Source: Lentimicrobium saccharophilum
GTDB lineage: Bacteria; Bacteroidota; Bacteroidia; Bacteroidales; Lentimicrobiaceae
Assembly: GCF_001192835.1 (NCBI RefSeq)
Contig: NZ_DF968183.1
Location: 868,001 to 932,000 of the forward strand
Length of the DNA: 64,000 nucleotides
Direction of reading: 5' to 3'
The stretch's first letter is position 1. Every line of letters starts with the position of its first letter. The translations under genes and the position numbers were made by a program. This document shows positions 44,389 to 52,951 of the stretch, piece by piece. The notes below the pieces were generated by a model, which worked only from the letters and a program-made list of their open reading frames with translations, ran no database searches and was not told the origin of the DNA.

Positions 44389-44421
44389 TGTTAAAGAAAT
44401 AACAATGTTAAAAAAATAACA
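44389..44421 (+). promoter_or_regulatory. Two tandem Rex operators
   Basis: TGTTA-N6-TAACA occurs twice: 44389-44404 and 44406-44421, separated by one base, 17 bp centre to centre. This agrees in arms and spacing with the known Rex consensus TTGTTAANNNNTTAACAA of clostridia and Thermotogales. rex itself lies in the operon downstream. The sites overlap the expected -33 region of hydC, so NAD+-bound Rex would block polymerase and NADH would relieve it; the divergent sensor unit may be co-controlled. Confidence 0.75.
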
Positions 44422-44453
44422 GTAATTTTATCCTCAGAAAATCATAAAAGCAT

Positions 44454-44478
44454 GCGTCCGGGCTTTTTTTCCGGATGC
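44454..44478 (+). other. Leader hairpin before hydC
   Basis: GCGTCCGG (44454-44461) pairs with CCGGATGC (44471-44478), one G-T pair, with a T-rich loop. It ends 36 nt before the hydC start and may affect mRNA stability or early termination. Confidence 0.4.
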
Positions 44479-44514
44479 AAGTATAAAATTTATACAATTG
44501 AATATCAGTTAACT

Positions 44515-44985
44515 ATGGCTGACAAGATTGATGAGATCATAAAAAAGCACATAAATGTGCAGCGCGACAGCCTGTTGCCCTTATTGCAGGACATCCAGAA
44601 TGAATTAGGCTATCTGTCGGAAGAATCGATCAACAGGATTGCGCGGTCACTGGATCTGCCGACAAGCAAGGTATATGGTGTTGCCACATTTTATGATCAG
44701 TTCCGCTTTGAACCCAGGGGGCGGTTCCATATACAGATTTGCCACGGCACAGCCTGCCACATCAATAATTCTGCCCGCATTATCCAGGAAGCTGAACGGC
44801 TTCTGAAAATAAAACAAGGTCAGACCACCCGTGACGGCATATTCAGCCTTGAAGTTGTTAACTGCATGGGCGCCTGTGGATTGTCACCGGTGATGGCTGT
44901 AAACGATATTTATTATCATGGTATTGTACCGGGTGATCTGAAAGAAATTATTGACCAGTGTAAAGAAAAAATCAGCCGGCAATGA
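44515..44985 (+). CDS. hydC: NAD-dependent [FeFe] hydrogenase, NuoE-like subunit
   Basis: Start at 44515 (MADKIDEIIKKHINVQRDSL) matches NuoE family N-termini; an earlier in-frame ATG falls in the leader hairpin. 156 residues. A helical N-terminal part leads into the thioredoxin-fold 2Fe-2S domain with CHGTAC (Cx4C, about 79-84) and CMGAC (Cx3C, about 120-124). It is the gamma subunit of the HydABC complex and overlaps hydB by 4 bp (ATGA), implying coupled translation. Confidence 0.92.
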   Translation: MADKIDEIIKKHINVQRDSLLPLLQDIQNELGYLSEESINRIARSLDLPTSKVYGVATFYDQFRFEPRGRFHIQICHGTACHINNSARIIQEAERLLKIKQGQTTRDGIFSLEVVNCMGACGLSPVMAVNDIYYHGIVPGDLKEIIDQCKEKISRQ

Positions 44986-46928
44986 ACACACTGACAACAA
45001 TGAGTTTAAAAGAACTGGCCGGGCATTTACTGCTCAATGCGCATCCGGGCAGCGATCCGGCTACCGAAGAATACATTAACAGACTCAGGCGCGACACTGT
45101 TGACAAGCCGGTAATTTATGTCGGCACCGGCACCTGCGGAATGGTAGCAGGAGCTAAAGGAACACTGAAAGCCATCCGCCAGTACCTGACCGAAAAAAGC
45201 ATTGACGCGGAAATCATTGAGGTGGGTTGTATCGGACTGTGTATTCATGAGCCGATGGTTGATGTTCAGCTTCCGGGTAAACGAAGGATTGCCTTCTCAT
45301 GCATTACCGAAAACAAGGTTGAACCTCTGCTGGATGAGATCCTGAATTATGAAGTTCCTGCTGAAAACCTGCTCGGACAATACTCGCATCCTAACCATGA
45401 GGCCTGGGACGGAGTAAAGTTATTGGGGGAAATGCCTTACTTCAGGCTTCAAAACAGACTCGTACTCAGAAACTGCGGGATTATCAATCCATACTCCATC
45501 GAAGAATATATTGCCCGGGGGGGATACCGCTCATTGGTAAGGGTACTTCGGAACTATGCACCGGACAAGGTTTGCGATATCATTGAAGAGAGCGGACTCA
45601 GAGGCCGTGGCGGAGGGGGGTTCCCTACCGGCCGCAAATGGAAAACCGCGCTTAACACTCAGGACGATGAGCGTTACCTGATTTGCAACGGCGATGAAAG
45701 TGATCCCGGAGCCTTTATGGACAGAGCTATTTTCGAAGGCGACCCCCATAAACTGATTGAAGGAACCGCCATTGCAGCATATGCTGTAAATGCGAAGAAA
45801 GCCTATATTTACGTCAGGGCAGAATATTCGATTGCCGTTGACAGGCTCAGGCAGGCCATCCAACAGGTAAATGATGCCGGGTTGCTTGGCTACAACATCC
45901 TGAACAGCGGTTACAACCTGCAGATTCAGATACGTGAAGGAGCCGGCGCTTTCGTATGCGGCGAAGAAACCGCGCTGATTTCAAGCATAGAAGGCAAAAG
46001 AGGAACTCCCAGACCAAAGCCACCCTTTCCCTCCATCCGGGGTTTATTCGGCAAGCCAACCGTTGTTAACAATGTGGAAACATTGGCCAATGTTCCGGCC
46101 ATCATCGAGAACGGACCAAGCTGGTTTAGCTCGATGGGAACTTCCACCAGCAAAGGAACCAAAGTTTTTGCGCTGGCAGGGCGGATAGCAATTACCGGAC
46201 TTGCCGAAGTTACCATGGGTACTTCCCTGAAAGACCTGATCTACATCATAGCAGGAGGGGTAAGAGACGGAAAGCGACTGAAAGCCATACAACTGGGTGG
46301 TCCTTCGGGCAGCTGTCTGCCGGAAAAAAGCCTGGATGTGCTGATCGACTACGAAGCCCTGCTCAAAGCCGGTACAATTATGGGCTCGGGAGGACTGGTA
46401 GTAATGGATGAAGATACCTGCATGGTAGACATTGCAAAGTTTTTTACCGATTTCCTGCAACGTGAAAGCTGCGGCAAATGCATCCCCTGCCGTGAAGGCT
46501 CCCGGCGCATGCATGAAATCATGGAAAATATCACCCGCAGGCCCGTAAACGAAAGCGGACATGAAACCCTGGAACGGTTCAAAGGGGTCATGCAGCTTGA
46601 AAATCTTGCTGATGTAATCAAAGATACTTCCCTTTGCGGGCTCGGACAAACAGCGCCTAACCCACTGTTGAGCGCCCTTAAATATTTCAGGGAAGAATTT
46701 GAGGAGCATATCTTCGACAGAAAATGCCGTGCGGGAGTTTGTAAAGACCTGAAGGTATATTACATAGATGTTGAAAAATGCACAGGGTGTACCGCATGTG
46801 CCAAAAAGTGTCCGACCACTGCTATTATCGGCTCACCCCGGGTACCGCATTTCATCATCGAAGATAAATGTATCGGATGCGGAATCTGTTTCGATGTATG
46901 CAAATTCGTCGCTGTTTTTGTGAAATGA
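44982..46928 (+). CDS. hydB: NAD-dependent [FeFe] hydrogenase, NuoF-like flavin subunit
   Basis: 648 residues. N-terminal 2Fe-2S thioredoxin-like domain at about 35-130. The NuoF core follows with the NADH/FMN glycine motif GLRGRGGGGFPTG (about 206-218), CNGDESDPGAF, and GAFVCGEETALI. The SLBB region comes next, then the 4Fe-4S motif CGKCIPCREG (near 497). Two C-terminal 4Fe-4S ferredoxin motifs end the chain (CTGCTACAKKC, CIGCGICFDVC). This domain order is that of HydB in electron-bifurcating or NAD-linked hydrogenases. It exchanges electrons among NADH, ferredoxin and HydA. The sequence alone does not prove bifurcation. Confidence 0.95.
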   Translation: MNTLTTMSLKELAGHLLLNAHPGSDPATEEYINRLRRDTVDKPVIYVGTGTCGMVAGAKGTLKAIRQYLTEKSIDAEIIEVGCIGLCIHEPMVDVQLPGKRRIAFSCITENKVEPLLDEILNYEVPAENLLGQYSHPNHEAWDGVKLLGEMPYFRLQNRLVLRNCGIINPYSIEEYIARGGYRSLVRVLRNYAPDKVCDIIEESGLRGRGGGGFPTGRKWKTALNTQDDERYLICNGDESDPGAFMDRAIFEGDPHKLIEGTAIAAYAVNAKKAYIYVRAEYSIAVDRLRQAIQQVNDAGLLGYNILNSGYNLQIQIREGAGAFVCGEETALISSIEGKRGTPRPKPPFPSIRGLFGKPTVVNNVETLANVPAIIENGPSWFSSMGTSTSKGTKVFALAGRIAITGLAEVTMGTSLKDLIYIIAGGVRDGKRLKAIQLGGPSGSCLPEKSLDVLIDYEALLKAGTIMGSGGLVVMDEDTCMVDIAKFFTDFLQRESCGKCIPCREGSRRMHEIMENITRRPVNESGHETLERFKGVMQLENLADVIKDTSLCGLGQTAPNPLLSALKYFREEFEEHIFDRKCRAGVCKDLKVYYIDVEKCTGCTACAKKCPTTAIIGSPRVPHFIIEDKCIGCGICFDVCKFVAVFVK

Positions 46929-46954
46929 CCTTAGTGGATCGAAATAAATAAAAC

Positions 46955-48679
46955 ATGAACTTCCCCATTGAAGTAAATAATAAAACAATCGTTGCCCGAA
47001 GGGGAGAAACCATTCTGGAAGCGCTGGAGCGTAACGGAATAAAGGTCCCTACCCTGTGCCACATGCAGGGCCTCTATCCTACCGGCTCCTGCCGCATGTG
47101 CGTTGTAGAGGTGGAAGGCAAGCACAACCTTATTACGGCCTGCTCTTACCCTGTGGAGGAATGGATGAAGATCAGGACACACTCCCCACGGGTGGTAAAT
47201 GCCAGAAAAACCAATGTGGAATTGCTTTTGAGCAACCATCCCGACGATTGTCTGTATTGCGAACGAAACGGCAACTGCGAACTTCAAAACTTTGCAGAAC
47301 AGCTTAATGTCAGGGAACGCAGGTTCACCGGCAAAAAGAATAAATACAAAACCGACCCTTCCGGATCCAGTATTGTGCGCGACCCAGCCAAATGCATCCT
47401 TTGCGGCCGTTGTGTCAGAACCTGTGAAGAGATTATCGGCGCCGCCACCCTCGGATTTATCGGAAGAGGAAACACAACCATCATCGGGCCGGCTTTTAAC
47501 AAACAGCTCAACCTGTCAAGCTGCATCACCTGCGGACAATGTATCATGGCCTGCCCTACCGGCGCTTTACACGAAAAAAGACATTCATCCGACCTGCAAA
47601 GCGCGTTGCACAACAAAGACATCCATGTGGTAATGCAATACTCTCCTACCATTGCCGTGAGCCTGGCTGAAGAGTTCGGGCTGAAGGCCGGTAAGGAGAT
47701 CAACGGGCTTCTGAATGCAGCGCTGAGAAAAACAGGTTTTGATAAAGTATTCGACAGCACTTTCGGCGCCGATATTTACATAATGGAACTTGCCGCCGAA
47801 TTGGAGCACCGACTTAAAAACAGCCTTACGTTTCCCATGTTCAGCAGTGATTGTCCTGCATGGATCAAATATGTGGAGCAATGGCATCCTGAACTTATTC
47901 CCGATATTTCCACCTGCAAATCGCCCCAGCAGATGCTCGGAGCCATCATCAGCGAATACTATACCAAAACCTACCATATCAACATTGACAATCTCTATAC
48001 GGTTTCGGCAATGCCCTGTACGGCGAAGAAGTTTGAGGCACAGCGTGAGCAAATGACCCACAAGGGGATCAGTGATGTTGATGCGGTTCTGACCACCCGG
48101 GAACTGGCTCAGTTTATACGCCTCAACGGCATCGACATTCATCAGGGCGAACCGGAACTTGCTGATTTTCCCTTTCACATCCGCAGCTCGGCAGGAAAAC
48201 TGTTCAGTGTTTCCGGTGGAGTAACCGAAGCGCTGATACGGACCCTTCACTTCAGGCTTACAGGCAAGGAGCTGCAACAGCTGCGCATCACCGAACTCAG
48301 AAGTAACAAAGATTACAAGGAAGTAAAACTGAAGATCGGGGAATTTAAACTCGGCTTTGCCGCCGTAAGCACTGTAAAGCAGGCTGCGGTATTGATTGAA
48401 GAAATCAGAAACGGGCGCAACGACCTTCATTTTATCGAGGTGATGGCCTGCCCCATCGGATGCGTTAACGGAGGCGGTCAACCCATTGTAGATGATCAGA
48501 CGGCCCTGAAAGCAAGAATTAAAGCGGTATATGACCTGGATGAAAAAGAGCCGATCAGAGTGGCACATAAAAACCCGGCCGTAATAGAATTGTACAAGGA
48601 GTTCCTCGGCGAGCCGTTGGGTGAACTCTCCATGAAACTGCTGCATACTTCTTACAAAAAAAGAGATGTCTCATTGTAA
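46955..48679 (+). CDS. hydA: [FeFe] hydrogenase catalytic subunit, with altered proton-relay residues
   Basis: 574 residues, aligning without gaps to Clostridium pasteurianum CpI numbering at every motif checked. It has an N-terminal 2Fe-2S domain (CRMCVVEV), a His/Cys 4Fe-4S motif (DCLYCERNGNC), two 4Fe-4S motifs (CILCGRCVRTC, CITCGQCIMAC) and the H domain. All H-cluster ligands are present: C300 (SSDCPAW), C355 (MPCTAKK), C499 and C503 (MACPIGCVNGGGQP). Oddly, residue 299, the proton-relay Cys, is Asp (GAT at 47849-47851) and residue 279, Glu in CpI, is Leu; E282, R286 and S319 are kept. It reversibly makes or oxidises H2 with HydB/HydC. Confidence 0.95.
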   Translation: MNFPIEVNNKTIVARRGETILEALERNGIKVPTLCHMQGLYPTGSCRMCVVEVEGKHNLITACSYPVEEWMKIRTHSPRVVNARKTNVELLLSNHPDDCLYCERNGNCELQNFAEQLNVRERRFTGKKNKYKTDPSGSSIVRDPAKCILCGRCVRTCEEIIGAATLGFIGRGNTTIIGPAFNKQLNLSSCITCGQCIMACPTGALHEKRHSSDLQSALHNKDIHVVMQYSPTIAVSLAEEFGLKAGKEINGLLNAALRKTGFDKVFDSTFGADIYIMELAAELEHRLKNSLTFPMFSSDCPAWIKYVEQWHPELIPDISTCKSPQQMLGAIISEYYTKTYHINIDNLYTVSAMPCTAKKFEAQREQMTHKGISDVDAVLTTRELAQFIRLNGIDIHQGEPELADFPFHIRSSAGKLFSVSGGVTEALIRTLHFRLTGKELQQLRITELRSNKDYKEVKLKIGEFKLGFAAVSTVKQAAVLIEEIRNGRNDLHFIEVMACPIGCVNGGGQPIVDDQTALKARIKAVYDLDEKEPIRVAHKNPAVIELYKEFLGEPLGELSMKLLHTSYKKRDVSL

Positions 48680-48688
48680 GCTTAAAAA

Positions 48689-50716
48689 ATGACAACCATG
48701 AATCCCGGAGATACAACTTCAAAACGGCCACTCGTTACCACCATCAGGGAGCGGTGCCGGGTTTGCTACACCTGTGTGCGGGAATGTCCGGCCAAGGCCA
48801 TCAAAATCAGCAATGGCCAGGCAGAAGTTATGTCGGAAAGGTGTATCGGATGCGGCAATTGTATAAAGGTGTGCAGTCAGAATGCAAAGGTTTTCCGGAA
48901 AGAGATTGATAAAGTGAGGGAACTGATCGACAGCAAACAAAGGGTTGCTGCCATTGTCGCACCAAGCTTCCCGGCCGAGTTTTCAGAAATAAAGAATCAC
49001 CGGCTGCTGGTATCATTGATTCGTGCCCAGGGATTCAGATATGTTTCAGAAGTTTCATTCGGTGCAGACCTGGTTGCCGGGGAATACAAGAAGATCATAC
49101 AATCGAAGCGTTATCCTCCGGTAATCTCTTCAGATTGTCCGGCCATTGTAAACTACATCGAACACTATCATCCTGACCTGGTAGGATCACTGGCAAACAT
49201 CGTTTCGCCAATGGTTGCCATGACCCGGGTAATGCGCAGGAAATACGGCACAGACCTTAAAATTGTTTTCATCGGGCCCTGCATAGCAAAAAAGGATGAA
49301 TCGTCCGAAGTGGATGCCGCCATCACCTTCAGGGAACTCAGGGAGATGATTAACCAGACAGGGCTGAAACCTGCAGAGGTAAGTCCCACTGAGTTTGACC
49401 CTCCTTTGGGGGGCAAAGGATCCATATTTCCTGTTAGCAGGGGATTGCTCAACACAATGGAGGTTGAAGAAGATATTTTTGAAAGAAATGTGATTGTAGC
49501 CGACGGACGCAGCGATTTTCAGGAAGCCATCAGGGAGTTTGAGAGCGGACAGATTGCCCAGGAACACCTGGAATTACTTTGCTGCGAAGGCTGTATTATG
49601 GGCCCCGGCATGTCTCCTTATCCCTTCCTTTCATCACTCAGCCGCAGATTCAGAAAAAGGGCCAGTGTAAGCGACTATGTAATTCACAAGATGGAAACCA
49701 TGGATATGGACCAGTGGAAAAAAGATTACGAGGAATTTTCGGATCTCGATCTTTTCTGTGAATTTACAAAGCGCGACATTCGTTACAGCAGACCTGACAA
49801 CGAAGAAATCAGAAAGGCGCTGAATAAAATGGGAAAATTTGAGCCGCACGACCATCTGGATTGCGGAGCCTGCGGATACGAATCATGCGAAGAGCATGCC
49901 ATTGCGATTATCCGGGGGTTGGCCGAACATGAAATGTGCCTCCCTTATACCATCGAGAAACTTCATAACTATATCAGGGAATTAAATATTTCGAATGAAA
50001 AGCTTGCTAATACCCAGGAAGCTTTAAGACAATCGGAAAAACTTGCGGGAATGGGCCAGCTTTCAGCCGGCATTGCCCATGAGCTGAATAATCCCCTGGG
50101 AATCATTACTATGTACAGCAACATCCTGAAGGATGAAGCCCCCGCTGAAGATCCGATCCGCAAGGACCTGGACCTGATTGCAGAGCAGGCCGAACGCTGT
50201 AAAAAAATAGTAGGCGGATTGCTTAACTTTGCACGCAAAAACCAGGTCAACTTTACAGATGTCAATATCAACCAGTTGATGGAGCATTCGATAAGCTCGG
50301 TTATCGTTCCTGAAAACATCAAAATATCGCTTGAATCCAAGGTCAACAATACTGAGATTAAACTGGATTACGATCAGATGACCCAGGTGTTCACCAACCT
50401 GCTGAAAAATGCCATCGAGGCCATGCCTGAAGAGGGCGGACTGATCACTGTTGAAATGACCGATTCCAGCGACGAAATAACGGTTAATATTACCGACACC
50501 GGAACAGGAATCGAAGAAGAGAATATGAATAAACTCTTCACGCCCTTTTTTACCACCAAGCCCATTGGAAAAGGAACCGGTCTTGGATTGCCGATTATCT
50601 ATGGAATTGTCAAAATGCACAAGGGGAACATCACCTTCAGGTCGAATGCCGATAAAAACAAGGGAGTAACGGGGACCACGTTTACCATTACACTTCCAAG
50701 AATGGCAATGACTTGA
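48689..50716 (+). CDS. Soluble hydrogenase-like sensor histidine kinase
   Basis: 675 residues, no membrane segment. Two 4Fe-4S motifs come first (CRVCYTCVREC, CIGCGNCIKVC), then an H-cluster-like domain (about 85-345): SSDCPA (D149, C150), GPCIAKK (C198) and CCEGCIMGPG (C298, C299, C302). A CGACGYESC 4Fe-4S domain follows near 400, then a coiled coil and HisKA with the phospho-His in AGIAHELNNPLG (about 466). The HATPase_c domain (NLLKNAIEAM, DTGTGIEEEN, GTGLGLPI) closes the chain. Unlike the PAS homologue it has Cys at all four expected ligand positions. A cytoplasmic H2 or redox sensor feeding the next genes is inferred. Confidence 0.9.
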   Translation: MTTMNPGDTTSKRPLVTTIRERCRVCYTCVRECPAKAIKISNGQAEVMSERCIGCGNCIKVCSQNAKVFRKEIDKVRELIDSKQRVAAIVAPSFPAEFSEIKNHRLLVSLIRAQGFRYVSEVSFGADLVAGEYKKIIQSKRYPPVISSDCPAIVNYIEHYHPDLVGSLANIVSPMVAMTRVMRRKYGTDLKIVFIGPCIAKKDESSEVDAAITFRELREMINQTGLKPAEVSPTEFDPPLGGKGSIFPVSRGLLNTMEVEEDIFERNVIVADGRSDFQEAIREFESGQIAQEHLELLCCEGCIMGPGMSPYPFLSSLSRRFRKRASVSDYVIHKMETMDMDQWKKDYEEFSDLDLFCEFTKRDIRYSRPDNEEIRKALNKMGKFEPHDHLDCGACGYESCEEHAIAIIRGLAEHEMCLPYTIEKLHNYIRELNISNEKLANTQEALRQSEKLAGMGQLSAGIAHELNNPLGIITMYSNILKDEAPAEDPIRKDLDLIAEQAERCKKIVGGLLNFARKNQVNFTDVNINQLMEHSISSVIVPENIKISLESKVNNTEIKLDYDQMTQVFTNLLKNAIEAMPEEGGLITVEMTDSSDEITVNITDTGTGIEEENMNKLFTPFFTTKPIGKGTGLGLPIIYGIVKMHKGNITFRSNADKNKGVTGTTFTITLPRMAMT

Positions 50717-50770
50717 TTAACAGCGACATGAAAGAAATAAAAATAAACTTTGTTTTTTAAACGCAGTACA

Positions 50771-51157
50771 ATGAAAAAGACTATTCTGATTGTGGATGAT
50801 GACATGGATTACCTGTTTCAGATGAAGATGAAGGTGGAACAGTTCGGATTCGACACCATTACTGCCGATGGGCAGAAAGAGGCAGAGTCGATCATCGAAA
50901 CTGTCAGGCCCGATCTGGCAATCCTTGACCTGATGATGGAAAGTGACGACAGCGGTTTTATCCTGGCATACAAGATCAAGCGCATGTATCCTGATGTACC
51001 GATCATTATTGCAACCGCGGTAACGGCGGAAACCGGGATTACATTCGATATCAATTCAGATGAAAACAAGCAATGGATAAAAGCGGATCTGTTCCTCGAC
51101 AAGGGAATACGGGCGGATCAGCTTCAGCGCGAAATCAACAAACTTCTAAAGATTTAA
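50771..51157 (+). CDS. Stand-alone response-regulator receiver
   Basis: Start at 50771 (MKKTILIVDDD); an ATG seven codons earlier is less likely. 128 residues, one REC domain: acidic pocket VDDDMDY, phospho-acceptor Asp in LAILDLMM (about residue 54), conserved Thr in IATAVT (about 82) and Lys in FLDKGI (about 112). It has no output domain, so it must act by protein contact, as in a phosphorelay. It sits 54 bp after the hydrogenase-like kinase and 3 bp before the receiver-kinase hybrid. Confidence 0.9.
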   Translation: MKKTILIVDDDMDYLFQMKMKVEQFGFDTITADGQKEAESIIETVRPDLAILDLMMESDDSGFILAYKIKRMYPDVPIIIATAVTAETGITFDINSDENKQWIKADLFLDKGIRADQLQREINKLLKI

Positions 51158-51160
51158 GGA

Positions 51161-52288
51161 ATGGCATCATACAAAGTATTGGTAGTTGATGATGAGATGG
51201 GCATCCGTATGGGCACCCGGAGAATTCTGCAAAATTTCAAAGTTGATTACCCGTTCATGGATGAGCACATAGAGTATGTTGTGCTGGAAGCCCCCACCGG
51301 AGAAGAAGCCATTGAGATCATCGACCGTGAAATGCCCGACATCATTCTTCTTGACAATAAGCTTCCGGGAATTCAGGGAATTGAAGTCCTGGAATATGTA
51401 AAGAAAAAACTTTACGATATTGTGGTGGTAATGATTACCTCCTACGCATCGCTGGAACTGGCAGTTAAAGCCACCCGCGACGGGGCCTATGACTTTATAC
51501 CAAAACCTTTTACCCCTCAGGAGTTGCGCAGCTCACTCGAGAATATTACAAAACAGCTCTTCCTTAAGCGGATGACGCAAAAAATGAACAAGGAAGGCAA
51601 ACTGATCAGGTTCCAGTTTCTTTCAGTGCTTTCGCATGAGCTCAAAGCCCCCATCAATGCCATAGAAGGGTATCTGAAAATTATGCAGGATAAGCAATTC
51701 GGCGACAAGATCACATCCTACAATGAGATGATTGACCGCTCCCTGGAACGGATCAGCGGTATGCGCAGCCTGATTATGGACCTGCTTGACCTGACTAAGA
51801 TTGAATCAGGAAAACCCGTGCAGCATATGCAGTTGGTGGATATCACAAAAATAGCAGGCATTTCAGCGGATACGATGCGACCATACGCCATTCAGAAGGA
51901 CGTTGACATTTATCTCAACACCAAAGAGCCGGTTATGATGGAAGCAGATGCCAAAGAGATCGAAATTATTTTCAATAATCTGATATCCAATGCGGTAAAA
52001 TACAATAAACAGGGAGGTCGTGTTGATGTATTCGTACACCAGGGAAAGAACAACATCAAACTCAAGGTTGCTGACTCCGGCATTGGCATGACAGAAGAAG
52101 AGAAAAGCACACTTTTCCAGGACTTTGTTCGAATTAAAAATCCAAAAACCAAACACATTACAGGCTCCGGTCTGGGCCTTTCAATACTCAAAAAAATTGT
52201 TGAGATGTATCACGGAGACATAGAGGTTGAAAGTATCCCTGACCAAGGCACTACATTTACCGTAATTCTTCCGACAGAAAACTCTTAA
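51161..52288 (+). CDS. Receiver-histidine kinase hybrid (REC-HisKA-HATPase)
   Basis: 375 residues. N-terminal REC at about 4-125 (VDDEMGIRMG, Asp in IILLDNKLPG, Thr/Ser in MITSYASL, Lys in FIPKPFTP). HisKA has the phospho-His in LSVLSHELKAPINAIEGYL (about residue 157). HATPase_c has NLISNAVKYN, DSGIGMTEEE and GSGLGLSILKK. No membrane segment. The order suggests the upstream kinase phosphorylates this REC to control the second kinase. Its own target is not obvious, since no DNA-binding response regulator is in the cluster. Spaced 3 bp from the receiver and 13 bp from rex. Confidence 0.9.
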   Translation: MASYKVLVVDDEMGIRMGTRRILQNFKVDYPFMDEHIEYVVLEAPTGEEAIEIIDREMPDIILLDNKLPGIQGIEVLEYVKKKLYDIVVVMITSYASLELAVKATRDGAYDFIPKPFTPQELRSSLENITKQLFLKRMTQKMNKEGKLIRFQFLSVLSHELKAPINAIEGYLKIMQDKQFGDKITSYNEMIDRSLERISGMRSLIMDLLDLTKIESGKPVQHMQLVDITKIAGISADTMRPYAIQKDVDIYLNTKEPVMMEADAKEIEIIFNNLISNAVKYNKQGGRVDVFVHQGKNNIKLKVADSGIGMTEEEKSTLFQDFVRIKNPKTKHITGSGLGLSILKKIVEMYHGDIEVESIPDQGTTFTVILPTENS

Positions 52289-52301
52289 AAGCAAACTGCA
52301 A

Positions 52302-52925
52302 ATGATAAAAAGGCTTCCCGATAAAACAGTCGAAAGACTCAGCCAGTACCGTCGCGCCCTGCTGAATTATTATTCAGGGGGTAAACACCACATTTTCTCG
52401 CATGAGATTGCAAGTTTATTGCACATCACGGCGGTGCAGGTGAGGCGCGACATTATGCTGATAGGCTATACCGGTACCCTGAGGCAGGGATATGATGTTA
52501 AGGAATTAATTGATATTATCGGGAAAATCATCGATACCAGAGAAGGGCAGAAAGTAGCGGTAATAGGTATCGGTAACCTGGGACGCGCCATTATGGGTTA
52601 TTTCAGCGGCAAACGGACCAAACTGACCATTGTGGCAGCATTTGACAGCAATCCAGAAAAAGTAAACCGCATATATACCGGTGTGCAATGCTATCATAGT
52701 GATCAGATGATTGAAATCATCAAGCGCGAGGGAATATCCATTGCAGTAATTTCGGTTCCTGGCGAGATGGCAGCGCAGGTAGCCGAAGAACTGGTGATGG
52801 CCGGGATCAGGGGAATTCTCAACTTTTCCCCCAAAGCACTGAATGTCCCTCCCCATGTTTATCTTCAGGAGTATGATATGATTACAAGCCTCGAAAAGAT
52901 TGCCTATTTCGTCAAGAAACCCTGA
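52302..52925 (+). CDS. rex: Redox-sensing transcriptional repressor Rex
   Basis: 207 residues, normal Rex length. The winged helix is at about 1-80 (LPDKTVERLSQYRRALLNYY, IASLLHITAVQVRRDIMLIG). A Rossmann NAD(H) domain follows with VAVIGIGNLGRAIMGY (about 86-101) and the FDSNPEK acidic end of beta 2 (about 116). A domain-swapped C-terminal helix is expected at the end. It binds DNA when NAD+ is high and releases it with NADH. Two matching operators lie at the head of this operon (44389-44421), so it is probably autoregulatory and controls hydCBA. Confidence 0.95.
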   Translation: MIKRLPDKTVERLSQYRRALLNYYSGGKHHIFSHEIASLLHITAVQVRRDIMLIGYTGTLRQGYDVKELIDIIGKIIDTREGQKVAVIGIGNLGRAIMGYFSGKRTKLTIVAAFDSNPEKVNRIYTGVQCYHSDQMIEIIKREGISIAVISVPGEMAAQVAEELVMAGIRGILNFSPKALNVPPHVYLQEYDMITSLEKIAYFVKKP

Positions 52926-52951
52926 TATTAAGGTCTGACAAGGACACTCAG

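Larger units (their letters stand above)
44172..44514. other. 343-bp divergent control region of the hydrogenase island
   Basis: It separates the minus-strand sensor unit from hydCBA. It holds two tandem Rex-type operators, a leader hairpin, the palindrome GTATAAAATTTATAC (44481-44495), and TAATTTTA (44423-44430), a one-mismatch -7 box immediately downstream of the operators. Confidence 0.6.

Noticed and set aside
47585-48646. 353-codon open frame antisense to hydA
   Set aside because: Complement of a strongly conserved hydrogenase domain; the antisense translation shows no recognisable protein.
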